NCBI GenBank assembly: GCA_963658085.1
Contig: CAVKOU010000009.1
Coordinates: 8,949-72,948 of the forward strand
Length of the DNA: 64,000 nucleotides
Direction of reading: 5' to 3'
Origin: CAKRJP01 sp963658085
Lineage (GTDB): Bacteria; Bacillota; Clostridia; Lachnospirales; Lachnospiraceae
Under the pieces are notes generated by a model. The model saw only the letters and a list, made by a program, of their open reading frames with translations, searched no databases and was not told where the DNA came from. Both the position numbers and the translations under genes were made by a program. The stretch's first letter is position 1. The number at the start of each line of letters is the position of its first letter. Positions 25,497 to 34,193 of this stretch are shown piece by piece.

Positions 25497-26621
25497 ATGA
25501 AAATCGCAATTATTTACTTTACAAAGAATGGAAAAAATACCGCAAATAGAATAAAAGGCTTGTTGTTGGGGAAAGAAAACAGACAGGAATATAGGGAAGA
25601 TTCCGGAAATGAATCTGGGAACGGATCCGGTAATGGATCCAGTAATGAATCCGAAAAAGAGCCTTGGAAAATTCGTGATTTTAGCAAATGGAGAGGAGAT
25701 TTTTCCTACAGAGAGAAACCATTATCTGCGATTGTGAAAGAACAATTTCACACCTGTGATAGTCTTATATTTGTGGGAGCTGTTGGGATTGCTGTTCGAA
25801 GCATCGCACCTTTCCTGGAGCATAAATACACGGATCCGGCAGTGCTTGTGATAGATGAACTAGGGAAGTATTGTATCCCTATTTTGTCAGGGCATATAGG
25901 AGGAGCCAATGAACTGGCAGAGAAGATTGCAAGCCTCTTTGCAGGAGACATGTTGCCTGTCATTACGACAGCCACGGATCTGTCCGGAAAGTGGGCGGTG
26001 GATGTATTTGCAAAGAAAAATCATCTTGTGATTACAGATTCTGGGCGGGCCAGGGATATTTCCGGAAAGGTTCTTGCGGGAGAAAGGATTTATCTGTATA
26101 TGGAGGATGAAATCGCATTAGATTATCAAGATGATTTTAGGGAGATGCAAGAGATTTGCGTGACTACTCAGAGTTCGAAAGCCGATGTTTATGTTGGAGT
26201 AAAAAAATTTAAAGAAAATGAAAATGCTTTACGACTGGTGCCAAAGCGTTTGATTCTTGGAATTGGTTGTAAAAAAAATACAGATAGTGTTAAGATAGAA
26301 CAAGCGATCAGGAAAACTTTCTTGGAGGCGGAACTTTCTGTGGAAAGTATCGGTTTGTTATGCAGCATTGACTTGAAAGCCGAGGAACCTGGGATTTTAA
26401 ATTTTTGCAAAAATTATAATCTTCCCAGAAAGTTTTATAGTGCAGAAGAACTAAACCAGGTGCCGGGTATTTTTACAGAATCAGCTTTTGTAAAAAGTAT
26501 TACCGGAGTAGATAATGTTTGCGAGCGAGCAGCTCTTCTTGGAGCAGGAAAGAAAAGCAGACTTTTGGTAAAGAAGCAGGCTTTGGACGGCGTGACAGTG
26601 GCAGTAGCAGCAAAAATGTAA
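25497..26621 (+). CDS. cbiG: Cobalt-precorrin-5A hydrolase with low-complexity insertion
   Basis: A 374-residue enzyme that opens the delta-lactone of cobalt-precorrin-5A, releasing acetaldehyde. The N-terminal part has the family pattern (IIYFTKNG; FVGAVGIAVRSIAPFLEHKY; IPILSGHIGGANELAEKI); the C-terminal CbiG domain runs from LILGIGCKKNTDSVKIEQAI to the end. Between residues 35 and 56 an Asn/Gly/Ser/Glu stretch (GNESGNGSGNGSSNESEKE) is encoded by imperfect GGATCCGGTAATGAATC-like tandem units. This looks like a recent microsatellite expansion in a loop; the reading frame is kept and all conserved parts are intact. Confidence 0.9.
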   Translation: MKIAIIYFTKNGKNTANRIKGLLLGKENRQEYREDSGNESGNGSGNGSSNESEKEPWKIRDFSKWRGDFSYREKPLSAIVKEQFHTCDSLIFVGAVGIAVRSIAPFLEHKYTDPAVLVIDELGKYCIPILSGHIGGANELAEKIASLFAGDMLPVITTATDLSGKWAVDVFAKKNHLVITDSGRARDISGKVLAGERIYLYMEDEIALDYQDDFREMQEICVTTQSSKADVYVGVKKFKENENALRLVPKRLILGIGCKKNTDSVKIEQAIRKTFLEAELSVESIGLLCSIDLKAEEPGILNFCKNYNLPRKFYSAEELNQVPGIFTESAFVKSITGVDNVCERAALLGAGKKSRLLVKKQALDGVTVAVAAKM

Positions 26622-26677
26622 AGTCATAGAACGAAAAAAATAAAAAAGAAATAGTGTAACAAGACAGGAGAAATGAT

Positions 26678-27415
26678 TTGAATAAGATATATGTAGTTGG
26701 CATGGGTCCCGGAGCCTATGAAGACATGACCATAAGGGCTATGAAGGCTTTGGAAAGTTGTCAGGTAATTGTAGGCTATACGGTCTATATCGATCTTTTG
26801 CGGGGACATTTTCCGGAGAAGGAATTTCTTACCACTCCCATGCGAAAGGAAGTGGACCGTTGCAAAATGGCTTTCGAGGAAGCTATAAATGGCAGATCGG
26901 TGGCTATGGTATGCAGCGGAGATTCCGGGATTTATGGTATGGCCAGTTTAATGTATGAAGTAGGAGAAAGCTATCCCGAGGTAGAACTTGAGATTATACC
27001 GGGGGTGACGGCAGCTCTTGGAGGCAGCAGTCTTCTTGGAGCACCATTAAGTCATGACTGTTGTATCTTAAGTCTCAGTGATCTTTTGACACCCTGGGAG
27101 GTAATCGAAAAGAGGCTTGTAGCGGCCGGTAGTGGAGATTTGGCCATTGCAATTTATAATCCTTCCAGTAAGAAACGTTTTGATTATCTTGAGAAAGCTT
27201 GTGATATCTTATTGCAGTATAAAAATCCGGAGACCATCTGTGGAATCGTGCGAAATATCGCCAGAGAAGGGCAGGAGTCAAGGATTTTAACCTTAAAGGA
27301 ACTTAAGATCACAAAGGTAGATATGTTCACAACTGTCTTTGTAGGAAATAAGGATACAAAGGTAATCCATGGACATATGGTGACGCCAAGGGGATACAAA
27401 GGAATTGAAAAATAG
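26678..27415 (+). CDS. cbiH: Cobalt-factor III (precorrin-3B) C17-methyltransferase
   Basis: A 245-residue tetrapyrrole methylase that methylates C17 with ring contraction. Motifs: IYVVGMGPGAYEDMTIRAMK, VAMVCSGDSGIYGMASLMYE, IIPGVTAALGGSSLLGAPLS and LAIYNPSSKKRFDYLEKACD. The start is TTG 26678: AGGAG (26666-26670) is 7 bases upstream, while the nearer ATG at 26673 hits a stop within two codons. Upstream, 56 bases separate it from cbiG. Confidence 0.92.
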   Translation: MNKIYVVGMGPGAYEDMTIRAMKALESCQVIVGYTVYIDLLRGHFPEKEFLTTPMRKEVDRCKMAFEEAINGRSVAMVCSGDSGIYGMASLMYEVGESYPEVELEIIPGVTAALGGSSLLGAPLSHDCCILSLSDLLTPWEVIEKRLVAAGSGDLAIAIYNPSSKKRFDYLEKACDILLQYKNPETICGIVRNIAREGQESRILTLKELKITKVDMFTTVFVGNKDTKVIHGHMVTPRGYKGIEK

Positions 27416-27452
27416 ATATTTCCTTAAAGATTCAGATCGCGAGGGTGATGTT

Positions 27453-28238
27453 ATGGGACTTCAGGATAAAGGATTCGTTGTATATGCAGGAACCACAGAA
27501 GGAAGAAGGATTATAGATTTTCTTTTATCTGAGGGAGCCAGGGTTCATGCCTGTGTGGCGACGGAATACGGGGAGAGTCTTCTTCCGGATCATAAGAATT
27601 TGATCATTTCCCATGAACGACAGGATGTGGAGGAGATGAAGAGATTATTCCGGAAATTTTGTCCCAATCATGTCATCGATGCTACCCATCCGTATGCCCA
27701 AGTGGTAACTGAAAATATAAAAAAAGCTTGCCGGGATCTTGGCAAGGAGAAAATTTATCTTCGGCTGCTTCGGGAGGAAAGCGAAGATTTAGAAGCTATG
27801 AAATCAGAAGTTATATGGATGGATAGTGTTCCACAGGCGGTGGAATATTTGCAGCATACAAAAGGAAATATTTTGGCTACTACAGGAAGTAAAGAGTTGG
27901 AGTTTTATACGAAGCTTCCGGATTATAAGGATCGGCTGTATGCCAGGGTTTTGTCTCTTAAAACTGTGGTAGATAAATGTGATGATCTGGGAATCGTGGG
28001 ACGGCATCTGATCTGCATGCAAGGCCCATTTTCTTTAGAAATGAACAAGGCCATGCTTAGAGATTTTCAAATTTCTTATATGGTGACCAAAGAATCCGGA
28101 AGCATTGGGGGATTCGAAGAGAAAAGACGGGCGGCACTTGAAACGGATACGATCTTAATTGTAGTAGGAAGACCTCACCAGGAGGAAGGTTACAGCTATG
28201 AAAAACTTACAGAATACTTACGACAGCGAAATGAATAA
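27453..28238 (+). CDS. cbiJ: Cobalt-precorrin-6A reductase
   Basis: A 261-residue reductase (CbiJ/CobK) that reduces the corrin macrocycle with a pyridine nucleotide. Family marks: FVVYAGTTEGRRIIDFLLSE, VIDATHPYAQVVTENIKKAC, RHLICMQGPFSLEMNKAML and VTKESGSIGGFEEKRRAA. I start at ATG 27453, where the conserved N-terminus lies and GAGGG precedes; an in-frame TTG at 27405 would overlap cbiH by 11 bases and add 16 unconserved residues. The end overlaps cbiET by 41 bases. Confidence 0.9.
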   Translation: MGLQDKGFVVYAGTTEGRRIIDFLLSEGARVHACVATEYGESLLPDHKNLIISHERQDVEEMKRLFRKFCPNHVIDATHPYAQVVTENIKKACRDLGKEKIYLRLLREESEDLEAMKSEVIWMDSVPQAVEYLQHTKGNILATTGSKELEFYTKLPDYKDRLYARVLSLKTVVDKCDDLGIVGRHLICMQGPFSLEMNKAMLRDFQISYMVTKESGSIGGFEEKRRAALETDTILIVVGRPHQEEGYSYEKLTEYLRQRNE

Positions 28239-29574
28239 GACAAAAATTTCTCTTGTAGGGATTGGCGCGGGAACTTCTGATACCTTTACCCTGGAGGCTA
28301 TAAATACCTGTCTGGAAGCAGATCTTCTTATTGGAGCAAAACGAATGCTTCAAGCAGTAGAAAATCTAAGAAAGGAAACTTTTGGGGATGAGGAGGATTT
28401 AGAAGAAATTTTCCTTACTGATCCGCAGTGGGACTTTCTGGAGGAGTATCGTCCAAAGGAGATTGCCGCCTATATAGGAAGTCATCCGGAGTATGCAAAT
28501 GTGGTGGTGGTGCTTTCCGGGGATGTGGGATTTTACAGCGGTGCCAAAAAGTTGAAAGCAAAATTAGAAGAACATGAGATTTTAGGGGAGCGACAGGTAG
28601 AAATATCCATGTTGCCCGGGATTTCTTCTGTGGTATATTTTGCGGCAAAGCTTGGTATTTCCTGGGAGGATGCAGCCTTTGCCAGTATCCATGGAAGACA
28701 GGAGGATATTTTAGGCATCGTAAAAGAGAATGAGAAAACCTTTGTGCTGGCAGGAGGAAGTGACAGTGTGGAGGAACTTATAGAAAAGTTCGCCTATTAT
28801 GGATTAGAGGATCTGAAAATTTATGTTGGAAAAAATCTATCCTATGAAACGGAAGAAATTATAGAGTTGACAATGAAAGGATTGGAAACGTCTGCTTGGA
28901 AAAAACAAAGGAAAGATGAGAAAAAAAATCTGTTCCTTCTATATATTTATAACCCTCAAGCAGGAAAGATGACTTTGACACCCGGTATTCCTGATGAGGA
29001 ATTTCTTCGAGGTTCTGTGCCTATGACCAAGGAGGAAGTGCGAAGTGTCAGCCTCTCCAAGATGCATCTGAAAAAAGAGTCCATTGTATATGATATAGGT
29101 GCCGGTACCGGTTCTGTATCCGTGGAGGCTGCCATCCTTGCCACAAGGGGAAGGGTTTATGCTGTGGAGTGCAATCCGGAGGCTGTGGATCTTATAAAGC
29201 AAAATGCCAGAAAATTTCAACTGGACAATATTTCAGTGGTAGAAGGCATGGCTCCGGAAGTGATGGAAGATCTGCCGGCTCCCGATGTGGTTTTTGTCGG
29301 AGGAAGCAAAGGTCATCTAAGAAAAATTCTTAAGGTGGTTATGAGTAAGAAAAAAATCCAGAAGGAAATCCGAGTGGTAATCAATGCAATTACTCTGGAA
29401 ACTCTTTCGGAAGCATTAGCATGTTGCAAGGAATTAGACGTGGCAGAGGATGAAATTTTGGAACTTCAGGTTTCAAAGGCAAGCTCGATTGGAAACTATC
29501 ATCTTATGAGGGCGCACAATCCTATTTACGTGATATCCTTTACTTTAAAAGGTTCGAACGAAAGGGAGATATAA
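28198..29574 (+). CDS. cbiET: Fused cobalt-precorrin-7 C5-methyltransferase / cobalt-precorrin-6B C15-methyltransferase (decarboxylating)
   Basis: A 458-residue two-domain protein equal to CobL of the aerobic pathway. Residues 14-220 are CbiE (ISLVGIGAGTSDTFTLEA; VVVLSGDVGFYSGAKKL; LPGISSVVYFAAKLG). Residues 255-450 are CbiT, a class I methyltransferase (GIPDEEFLRGSVPMTKEEVR; VYDIGAGTGSVSVEAAILA; VFVGGSKGHLRKIL). Together they methylate C5 and C15 and remove the acetate carboxyl at C12. The start at 28198 has AGGAGG upstream; ATG 28231 is an alternative nearer the conserved part. Confidence 0.92.
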   Translation: MKNLQNTYDSEMNKTKISLVGIGAGTSDTFTLEAINTCLEADLLIGAKRMLQAVENLRKETFGDEEDLEEIFLTDPQWDFLEEYRPKEIAAYIGSHPEYANVVVVLSGDVGFYSGAKKLKAKLEEHEILGERQVEISMLPGISSVVYFAAKLGISWEDAAFASIHGRQEDILGIVKENEKTFVLAGGSDSVEELIEKFAYYGLEDLKIYVGKNLSYETEEIIELTMKGLETSAWKKQRKDEKKNLFLLYIYNPQAGKMTLTPGIPDEEFLRGSVPMTKEEVRSVSLSKMHLKKESIVYDIGAGTGSVSVEAAILATRGRVYAVECNPEAVDLIKQNARKFQLDNISVVEGMAPEVMEDLPAPDVVFVGGSKGHLRKILKVVMSKKKIQKEIRVVINAITLETLSEALACCKELDVAEDEILELQVSKASSIGNYHLMRAHNPIYVISFTLKGSNEREI

Positions 29575-29575
29575 A

Positions 29576-30991
29576 GTGAAGAAACTTATGATTGCAGCCC
29601 CGGCCAGTGGCAGTGGAAAAACTTTATTTACTTGCGGTTTGCTTCAGGCACTTTTAAATAGAGGTCTTCGTCCAACTGCCTTTAAGTGTGGTCCGGATTA
29701 TATTGATCCTATGTTCCACCAGGAGGTGCTGGGTGTAAAAAGCTATAATTTAGATTCCTTTTTATGGGGGAGAGAAGGAGTGAAAACTCTCTTTGAGACT
29801 CACGAAAGCTTTGGTGATATTGCAATCCTTGAGGGGGTTATGGGATATTATGACGGCCTTGGTGGAATTTCTACAGAGGCCAGTGCTTTTGATGTGGCCA
29901 CCATCACTAAGACACCGGTGGTGCTTCTTATTAATGGAAAGGGAGCCAGTCTTTCTTTGCTTCCGTTAATCAAGGGATTTATGGAATATGAGAAGGAAAG
30001 TATGATTTTTGGAGTGATATTTAATCGAATTTCCTCTATGATGTATCCGAGGCTTAAGGAGATGGTGGAGACAGAGCTTAAGATTCCGGTATATGGTTAC
30101 CTTCCTGTTATGGAAAATGTGGACTTTGAAAGTAGATACTTAGGCCTGAAACTTCCGTCAGAGGTGGATAAGATTCGTGAGAAGATCAAACTTTTGGGAA
30201 AACAGGTGGAAAAAAGCATAGATGTAGATGGGTTACTCCAAATGGGAGAAGAAGATTTCTTCAGTACTATAACGGATGAAAGAAAGGATATTCGTGACTA
30301 TGTAAATAAAAGCGAATCTTGCCAGGGGGTGGCAAAGGAAAGGACTTCCGAAGAATTGCGCATAGGTATTTCAAAGGATGAAGCGTTTTGCTTTATTTAC
30401 GAGGATAATTTGGAAGTCCTTAAGGAGTTGGGAGCAGAGCTTGTACCTGTTTCCCCACTTCATAACAAACACTTGCCAAAAGATCTGGATGGAATTATTT
30501 TATATGGTGGCTATCCGGAACTCTATGGAAGAAAATTGGCAGAAAATGAATCCTTTCGCAACGAACTCTATGAAGCCTTAAGAGGGGGCCTTCCTTGTAT
30601 GGCGGAATGCGGGGGCTTCATGTATCTTCAGGAAGAAATTCTGGATGGAGCAGGCAATGCTTTTCCCATGGTAGGTTATTTAAAGGGAAAATCCTATAGG
30701 ACCGGTTCGCTAAAAAGATTCGGCTATGCGACTCTGTTTGGCGGTAAGGCCTTTGGGAAAGAAGTGGGAGAGATACCTGTACATGAATTCCATTACTTTG
30801 ATTCCGAGGATTGCGGAGATGCCTTTGTGGCGAAGAAACCTCTTTCTGAGAGAAGCTGGAAATGTATGATCAGCGAGAAGAATTTGTTGGCTGGATATCC
30901 TCATTTGGCCTATAGAGGAAATATAAAAGTTGCGAAAGCATTTATAAAAGCTTGCGAAGAACATAGAAAAATCAACTTACATATAGAATAG
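29576..30991 (+). CDS. cbiA: Cobyrinate a,c-diamide synthase
   Basis: A 471-residue glutamine-dependent amidotransferase that amidates the a and c side chains. The N-terminal dethiobiotin-synthetase-like ATPase has a P-loop (APASGSGKTLFTCGLL) and KCGPDYIDPMFHQEVLG; the class I glutaminase-like domain has CMAECGGFMYLQEEIL and ends with HEFHYFD. Start GTG 29576, one base after cbiET stops. An 87-base gap with no clear element follows before cobT. Confidence 0.93.
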   Translation: MKKLMIAAPASGSGKTLFTCGLLQALLNRGLRPTAFKCGPDYIDPMFHQEVLGVKSYNLDSFLWGREGVKTLFETHESFGDIAILEGVMGYYDGLGGISTEASAFDVATITKTPVVLLINGKGASLSLLPLIKGFMEYEKESMIFGVIFNRISSMMYPRLKEMVETELKIPVYGYLPVMENVDFESRYLGLKLPSEVDKIREKIKLLGKQVEKSIDVDGLLQMGEEDFFSTITDERKDIRDYVNKSESCQGVAKERTSEELRIGISKDEAFCFIYEDNLEVLKELGAELVPVSPLHNKHLPKDLDGIILYGGYPELYGRKLAENESFRNELYEALRGGLPCMAECGGFMYLQEEILDGAGNAFPMVGYLKGKSYRTGSLKRFGYATLFGGKAFGKEVGEIPVHEFHYFDSEDCGDAFVAKKPLSERSWKCMISEKNLLAGYPHLAYRGNIKVAKAFIKACEEHRKINLHIE

Positions 30992-31078
30992 ATGGAGAAT
31001 TTGTTGATAACTGAGAGGTAATCGGTAGATAAGAGTTAATAGATATTAGGCAATAAATAACAAATAATAGAAGAAATC

Positions 31079-32167
31079 ATGAGTGAGAAAGAACAGAAAT
31101 TAATAAAAATTATAAAGCAGATAAAACCTTTGGATAATCGTTACGTGGACGCCTCAAAAAAACGTTGGAATTCCATCGCAAAGCCTCTTCACAGTTTGGG
31201 AAAACTGGAGGAGGCAGTTATGAAAATTGCAGGAATGACCCGGTCGACTTCTGTCCATGTTGATAAGCGCGCCCTTTTGGTAATGTGTGCAGACAACGGT
31301 GTAGTGGAGGAAAAAGTTACCCAGACCGGTCAGGAAGTTACAGCCATTGTGGCGGAGAATTTCCTTCAGGGAAATACCAGCGCAGCAATTATGTGTACCA
31401 GCGCTGGGGTAGATCTTTGTCCGGTGGATGTGGGAATGGTGGTAGATACAAAGGTGCCTAAAAGGAAGACTGCCAAAGGAACAGCCAATTTTTTAAAGCA
31501 ACCGGCCATGACAAGAGAGGAGACTGTGGAGACGATTCTTACAGGCATCCATCTTGTGAAGGAAAAGGTGGAAGAAGGTTATAATATTTTGGCAACCGGG
31601 GAAATGGGCATCGGAAATACTACCACTAGCAGTGGGGTGGCTTCCGTTCTTCTTGATCTTCCTGTGGAGGAAGTTACAGGAAGAGGGGCAGGCCTTGATG
31701 ATGCAGGTCTTCGAAGAAAAAGAGAAGTAATTCGGCAGGGAATTTCTTTGCATCAGCCGGATAAAAAAGATCCGGTAGATGTACTGTCTAAGATCGGCGG
31801 ACTTGATCTGGCCGCTCTTACAGGGATCTTCCTGGGAGGAGCTATTTACAGAGTGCCGGTAGTTCTGGACGGATTTATCTCAGGGGTGGCTGCCCTTGTA
31901 GCATATAATCTCTGCGAAGATACCAAGGATTATATGTTAGCTTCTCATGTTTCTAAAGAGCCGGCTACTCACTATGTTTTGGATGCTCTAAAGCTTTCCC
32001 CGGTGATTCATGGAGATCTGTGCCTGGGAGAGGGCACAGGAGCTGTGGCATTCCTTCCTCTCCTTGATATGGCAGTGCAGGTTTATGAAAAAATGAGCAC
32101 TTTCTCTGATATTGAAGTGAAAGACTATGAGGATTATACAAATGTTACACTTAGTGACCGGGGGTAG
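31079..32167 (+). CDS. cobT: Nicotinate-nucleotide--dimethylbenzimidazole phosphoribosyltransferase
   Basis: A 362-residue enzyme that activates the lower-ligand base to alpha-ribazole phosphate. Family marks: RWNSIAKPLHSLGKLEEAV, MCADNGVVEEKVTQTG, ATGEMGIGNTTTSSGVASVL, and the C-terminal catalytic region DLCLGEGTGAVAFLPLLDMA (the conserved Glu). Its 3' end overlaps cobU by 26 bases. No dimethylbenzimidazole synthesis gene is visible here, so the base may be salvaged or be another benzimidazole or purine. Confidence 0.93.
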   Translation: MSEKEQKLIKIIKQIKPLDNRYVDASKKRWNSIAKPLHSLGKLEEAVMKIAGMTRSTSVHVDKRALLVMCADNGVVEEKVTQTGQEVTAIVAENFLQGNTSAAIMCTSAGVDLCPVDVGMVVDTKVPKRKTAKGTANFLKQPAMTREETVETILTGIHLVKEKVEEGYNILATGEMGIGNTTTSSGVASVLLDLPVEEVTGRGAGLDDAGLRRKREVIRQGISLHQPDKKDPVDVLSKIGGLDLAALTGIFLGGAIYRVPVVLDGFISGVAALVAYNLCEDTKDYMLASHVSKEPATHYVLDALKLSPVIHGDLCLGEGTGAVAFLPLLDMAVQVYEKMSTFSDIEVKDYEDYTNVTLSDRG

Positions 32168-32741
32168 CGGTAGTGGAAAATCGGAGTATGGAGAGAATTG
32201 GCTGACAGGTAAATTAAAAAGTGACGGAAATTACCCTTCAAAGAAGGAGCCGTATCTTTATATAGCTACCATGGAGCCTTTTGGAGAGGAAGCAAAAAGC
32301 CGAATAGAGAGGCATCGAAGGATGCGAAAAACCAAAGGATTTCTTACCATCGAGTGCTATCGGAATCTGAAGGAACTGAATGTCTTAAAGGAGTTAAATC
32401 AGGACATTAGTGGAATCCTCTTAGAGTGTATGTCAAATCTTGTGGCTAATGAACTTTATTTGCCGGATGGTTCTATGAAAAAAGAAGAACAGGTAATAGA
32501 AGCAGTCTTAGCGGGTGTAGAGAATTTAAAGAGTCAGACGAACCGACTCCTGATTGTTACTAATGAAGTGACCTCCGATGGTATTTATTATCCCATGGAA
32601 ACCAGAATCTACCAACAGGTGTTGGGAAGAATCAATCAGCGTTTGGCTGAAGGGGCAGATTTCGTAACAGAAGTGGTATATGGAATCCCTGTAAGGATCA
32701 AACCAGATACAGGTTCCAAGATTACATCCATAGATCGTTAA
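32142..32741 (+). CDS. cobU: Adenosylcobinamide kinase / adenosylcobinamide-phosphate guanylyltransferase
   Basis: A 199-residue bifunctional enzyme for nucleotide loop assembly. The P-loop is VTGGSGSGKSEYGENW, followed by YIATMEPFGEEAKSRIERHR (guanylylated His region), LLECMSNLVANELY and IVTNEVTSDGIYYP. I take ATG 32142, which has GAGGA 8 bases upstream and begins just before the P-loop. It overlaps cobT. A second, degenerate copy lies at 33720. Confidence 0.92.
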   Translation: MLHLVTGGSGSGKSEYGENWLTGKLKSDGNYPSKKEPYLYIATMEPFGEEAKSRIERHRRMRKTKGFLTIECYRNLKELNVLKELNQDISGILLECMSNLVANELYLPDGSMKKEEQVIEAVLAGVENLKSQTNRLLIVTNEVTSDGIYYPMETRIYQQVLGRINQRLAEGADFVTEVVYGIPVRIKPDTGSKITSIDR

Positions 32742-32788
32742 ATATAGAAGTGAAAAAGCTTCAGTAAAATAAATAAGTGGTAAGCGAA

Positions 32789-33574
32789 ATGATTAATAGA
32801 TGGTGGAATAGTTTTAAAATATCTTTTTCAATGTACAGCAGAATTCCTATGCCAAGAGCAGATTGGAGTAAGGAAAATATGTCTCATGCTATGTGTTTCT
32901 TTCCTTTGATAGGAGTGGTCATTGGTGGCGTAATGTTGTTTGGGTATCATATGCAAGAAGTGTTAGACCTTTATAGCTGTAGTCTTTCTAAGTGGTTTTG
33001 GACGGCAATTTTTGTTTTGATTCCATTTTTGATTACCGGTGGGATTCATATGGATGGATTCTTAGATACCATGGATGCCCTCAGTTCCTATCAGCCAAAG
33101 GAGCGGAGATTGGAGATTTTAAAGGATCCACATACGGGAGCCTTTGCAATTATATCCTGTGGACTGTATTTGGTGGCGGAAGTTGGAATTTATTCTTCTG
33201 TCAATGAAAAATCCATTCTACTTATTTCCTTGAGCTTTATATTATCTAGGGCCTTATCGGGGGTATCTGTTCTTAGATTTCCTCAGGCAAGGAAAGCGGG
33301 AGATGGCTTAGTAGCTACCTTCTCGGAAAATGCAAAACGTAACGTGGATTTTGTTTTTTTGCTAGGTTATATAATCGTAGTAAGTATCTTTCTTGCAATT
33401 TTAGGAGGAATTTCCGGGGCTGCAGTGGTGATTACTGCTTTGCTTGTATTTGTTTATTATCATCATATGACATTGGAAAAATTTGGAGGCATCACCGGAG
33501 ATTTGGCAGGATATTTTCTTCAGCTGGTGGAACTGCTTATGGCTTTAGTGGCTGTGATCTTTACATCGTGGTAA
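32789..33574 (+). CDS. cobS: Adenosylcobinamide-GDP ribazoletransferase
   Basis: A 261-residue membrane enzyme that joins adenosylcobinamide-GDP and alpha-ribazole (phosphate). It has six or seven hydrophobic helices and the signature FSMYSRIPMPRADW and GGIHMDGFLDTMDAL, the latter providing the acidic metal-binding residues. Start ATG 32789; GTG 32777 is an in-frame alternative, and neither has a strong ribosome site. Confidence 0.92.
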   Translation: MINRWWNSFKISFSMYSRIPMPRADWSKENMSHAMCFFPLIGVVIGGVMLFGYHMQEVLDLYSCSLSKWFWTAIFVLIPFLITGGIHMDGFLDTMDALSSYQPKERRLEILKDPHTGAFAIISCGLYLVAEVGIYSSVNEKSILLISLSFILSRALSGVSVLRFPQARKAGDGLVATFSENAKRNVDFVFLLGYIIVVSIFLAILGGISGAAVVITALLVFVYYHHMTLEKFGGITGDLAGYFLQLVELLMALVAVIFTSW

Positions 33575-33595
33575 TCAGAGAGATAGAAAATTGTT

Positions 33596-33702
33596 ATCGG
33601 CAGCCTGGAAAGTAGAGAACTGAATTATGATCGGCAGCCTGGAAAGTAGAAAACTGAATTATGATCGGCGGCCTGGAAAGTAAAGAGCCGAATCATGATC
33701 GG
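33596..33702 (+). repeat. 34-bp tandem repeat, three units
   Basis: Units start at 33596, 33630 and 33664 and each begins ATCGGC(A/G)GCCTGGAAAGTA; a five-base fourth start (ATCGG) ends the array. Units 1 and 2 differ at one position, unit 3 at several. The array fills the gap between cobS and the cobU-like gene. No spacer structure and no hairpin, so not a CRISPR. Confidence 0.9.
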
Positions 33703-33719
33703 TTAAGAGGATAAAATAT

Positions 33720-34160
33720 ATGAAGATGGTTATTGGAGGCGCTTATCAGGGGAAACTTCGTTGGACAAAGACACATATTGTGGAAAACGATAGGGATATT
33801 CAGGAAAATAAAAACGAAGAATCTAAGCAGTGGATTGACGGAGAAACCTGTGGGGTGGAAGAAATTTATCACTGCATAGGAATCTATCATTTTCACAGAT
33901 ATATCGCCAGATTTTTAAATTCGACGACAAAGAATTCTTTATCTGGTTTAGAGAAGTCTTCCGAGAATTTCGCAAAGGAGCTTTATAAAAAAAATCAGGA
34001 ACTTATCATTGTGACGGAGGAAATTGGTTATGGTATCGTCCCTTTAGATCCGAAGGAGAGATCCTATAGAGAACAAGTGGGACGTGTTTGTACAGCCTTG
34101 GCGAAAGAGTCTGAAGAAGTATATCGCGTGATCTGTGGAATCGGAACCCGGATTAAATAA
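33720..34160 (+). CDS. Degenerate CobU-like protein
   Basis: A 146-residue protein resembling a shortened CobU. The N-terminus MVIGGAYQGKLRWTK matches the CobU P-loop GGxxSGKS but has Leu where Ser/Thr should bind magnesium. The C-terminal third is close to CobU (IIVTEEIGYGIVPLDPKERS, YREQVGRVCTALAKESEEVY). The middle, including the guanylylated histidine region, is largely missing: the only nearby histidines lie in YHCIGIYHFHRYIA. RBS AAGAGG is 9 bases upstream of the ATG. It may be an inactive or regulatory paralogue of the complete CobU at 32142. The frame is open, so it is not a plain pseudogene. Confidence 0.75.
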   Translation: MKMVIGGAYQGKLRWTKTHIVENDRDIQENKNEESKQWIDGETCGVEEIYHCIGIYHFHRYIARFLNSTTKNSLSGLEKSSENFAKELYKKNQELIIVTEEIGYGIVPLDPKERSYREQVGRVCTALAKESEEVYRVICGIGTRIK

Positions 34161-34193
34161 TATAGGAAATGCTAAATGATAAGGAATTGATTT

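Noticed and set aside
33596..33702. Three 34-bp repeats as a CRISPR array
   Set aside because: The units are directly adjacent without spacers, and there are no cas genes in the window.
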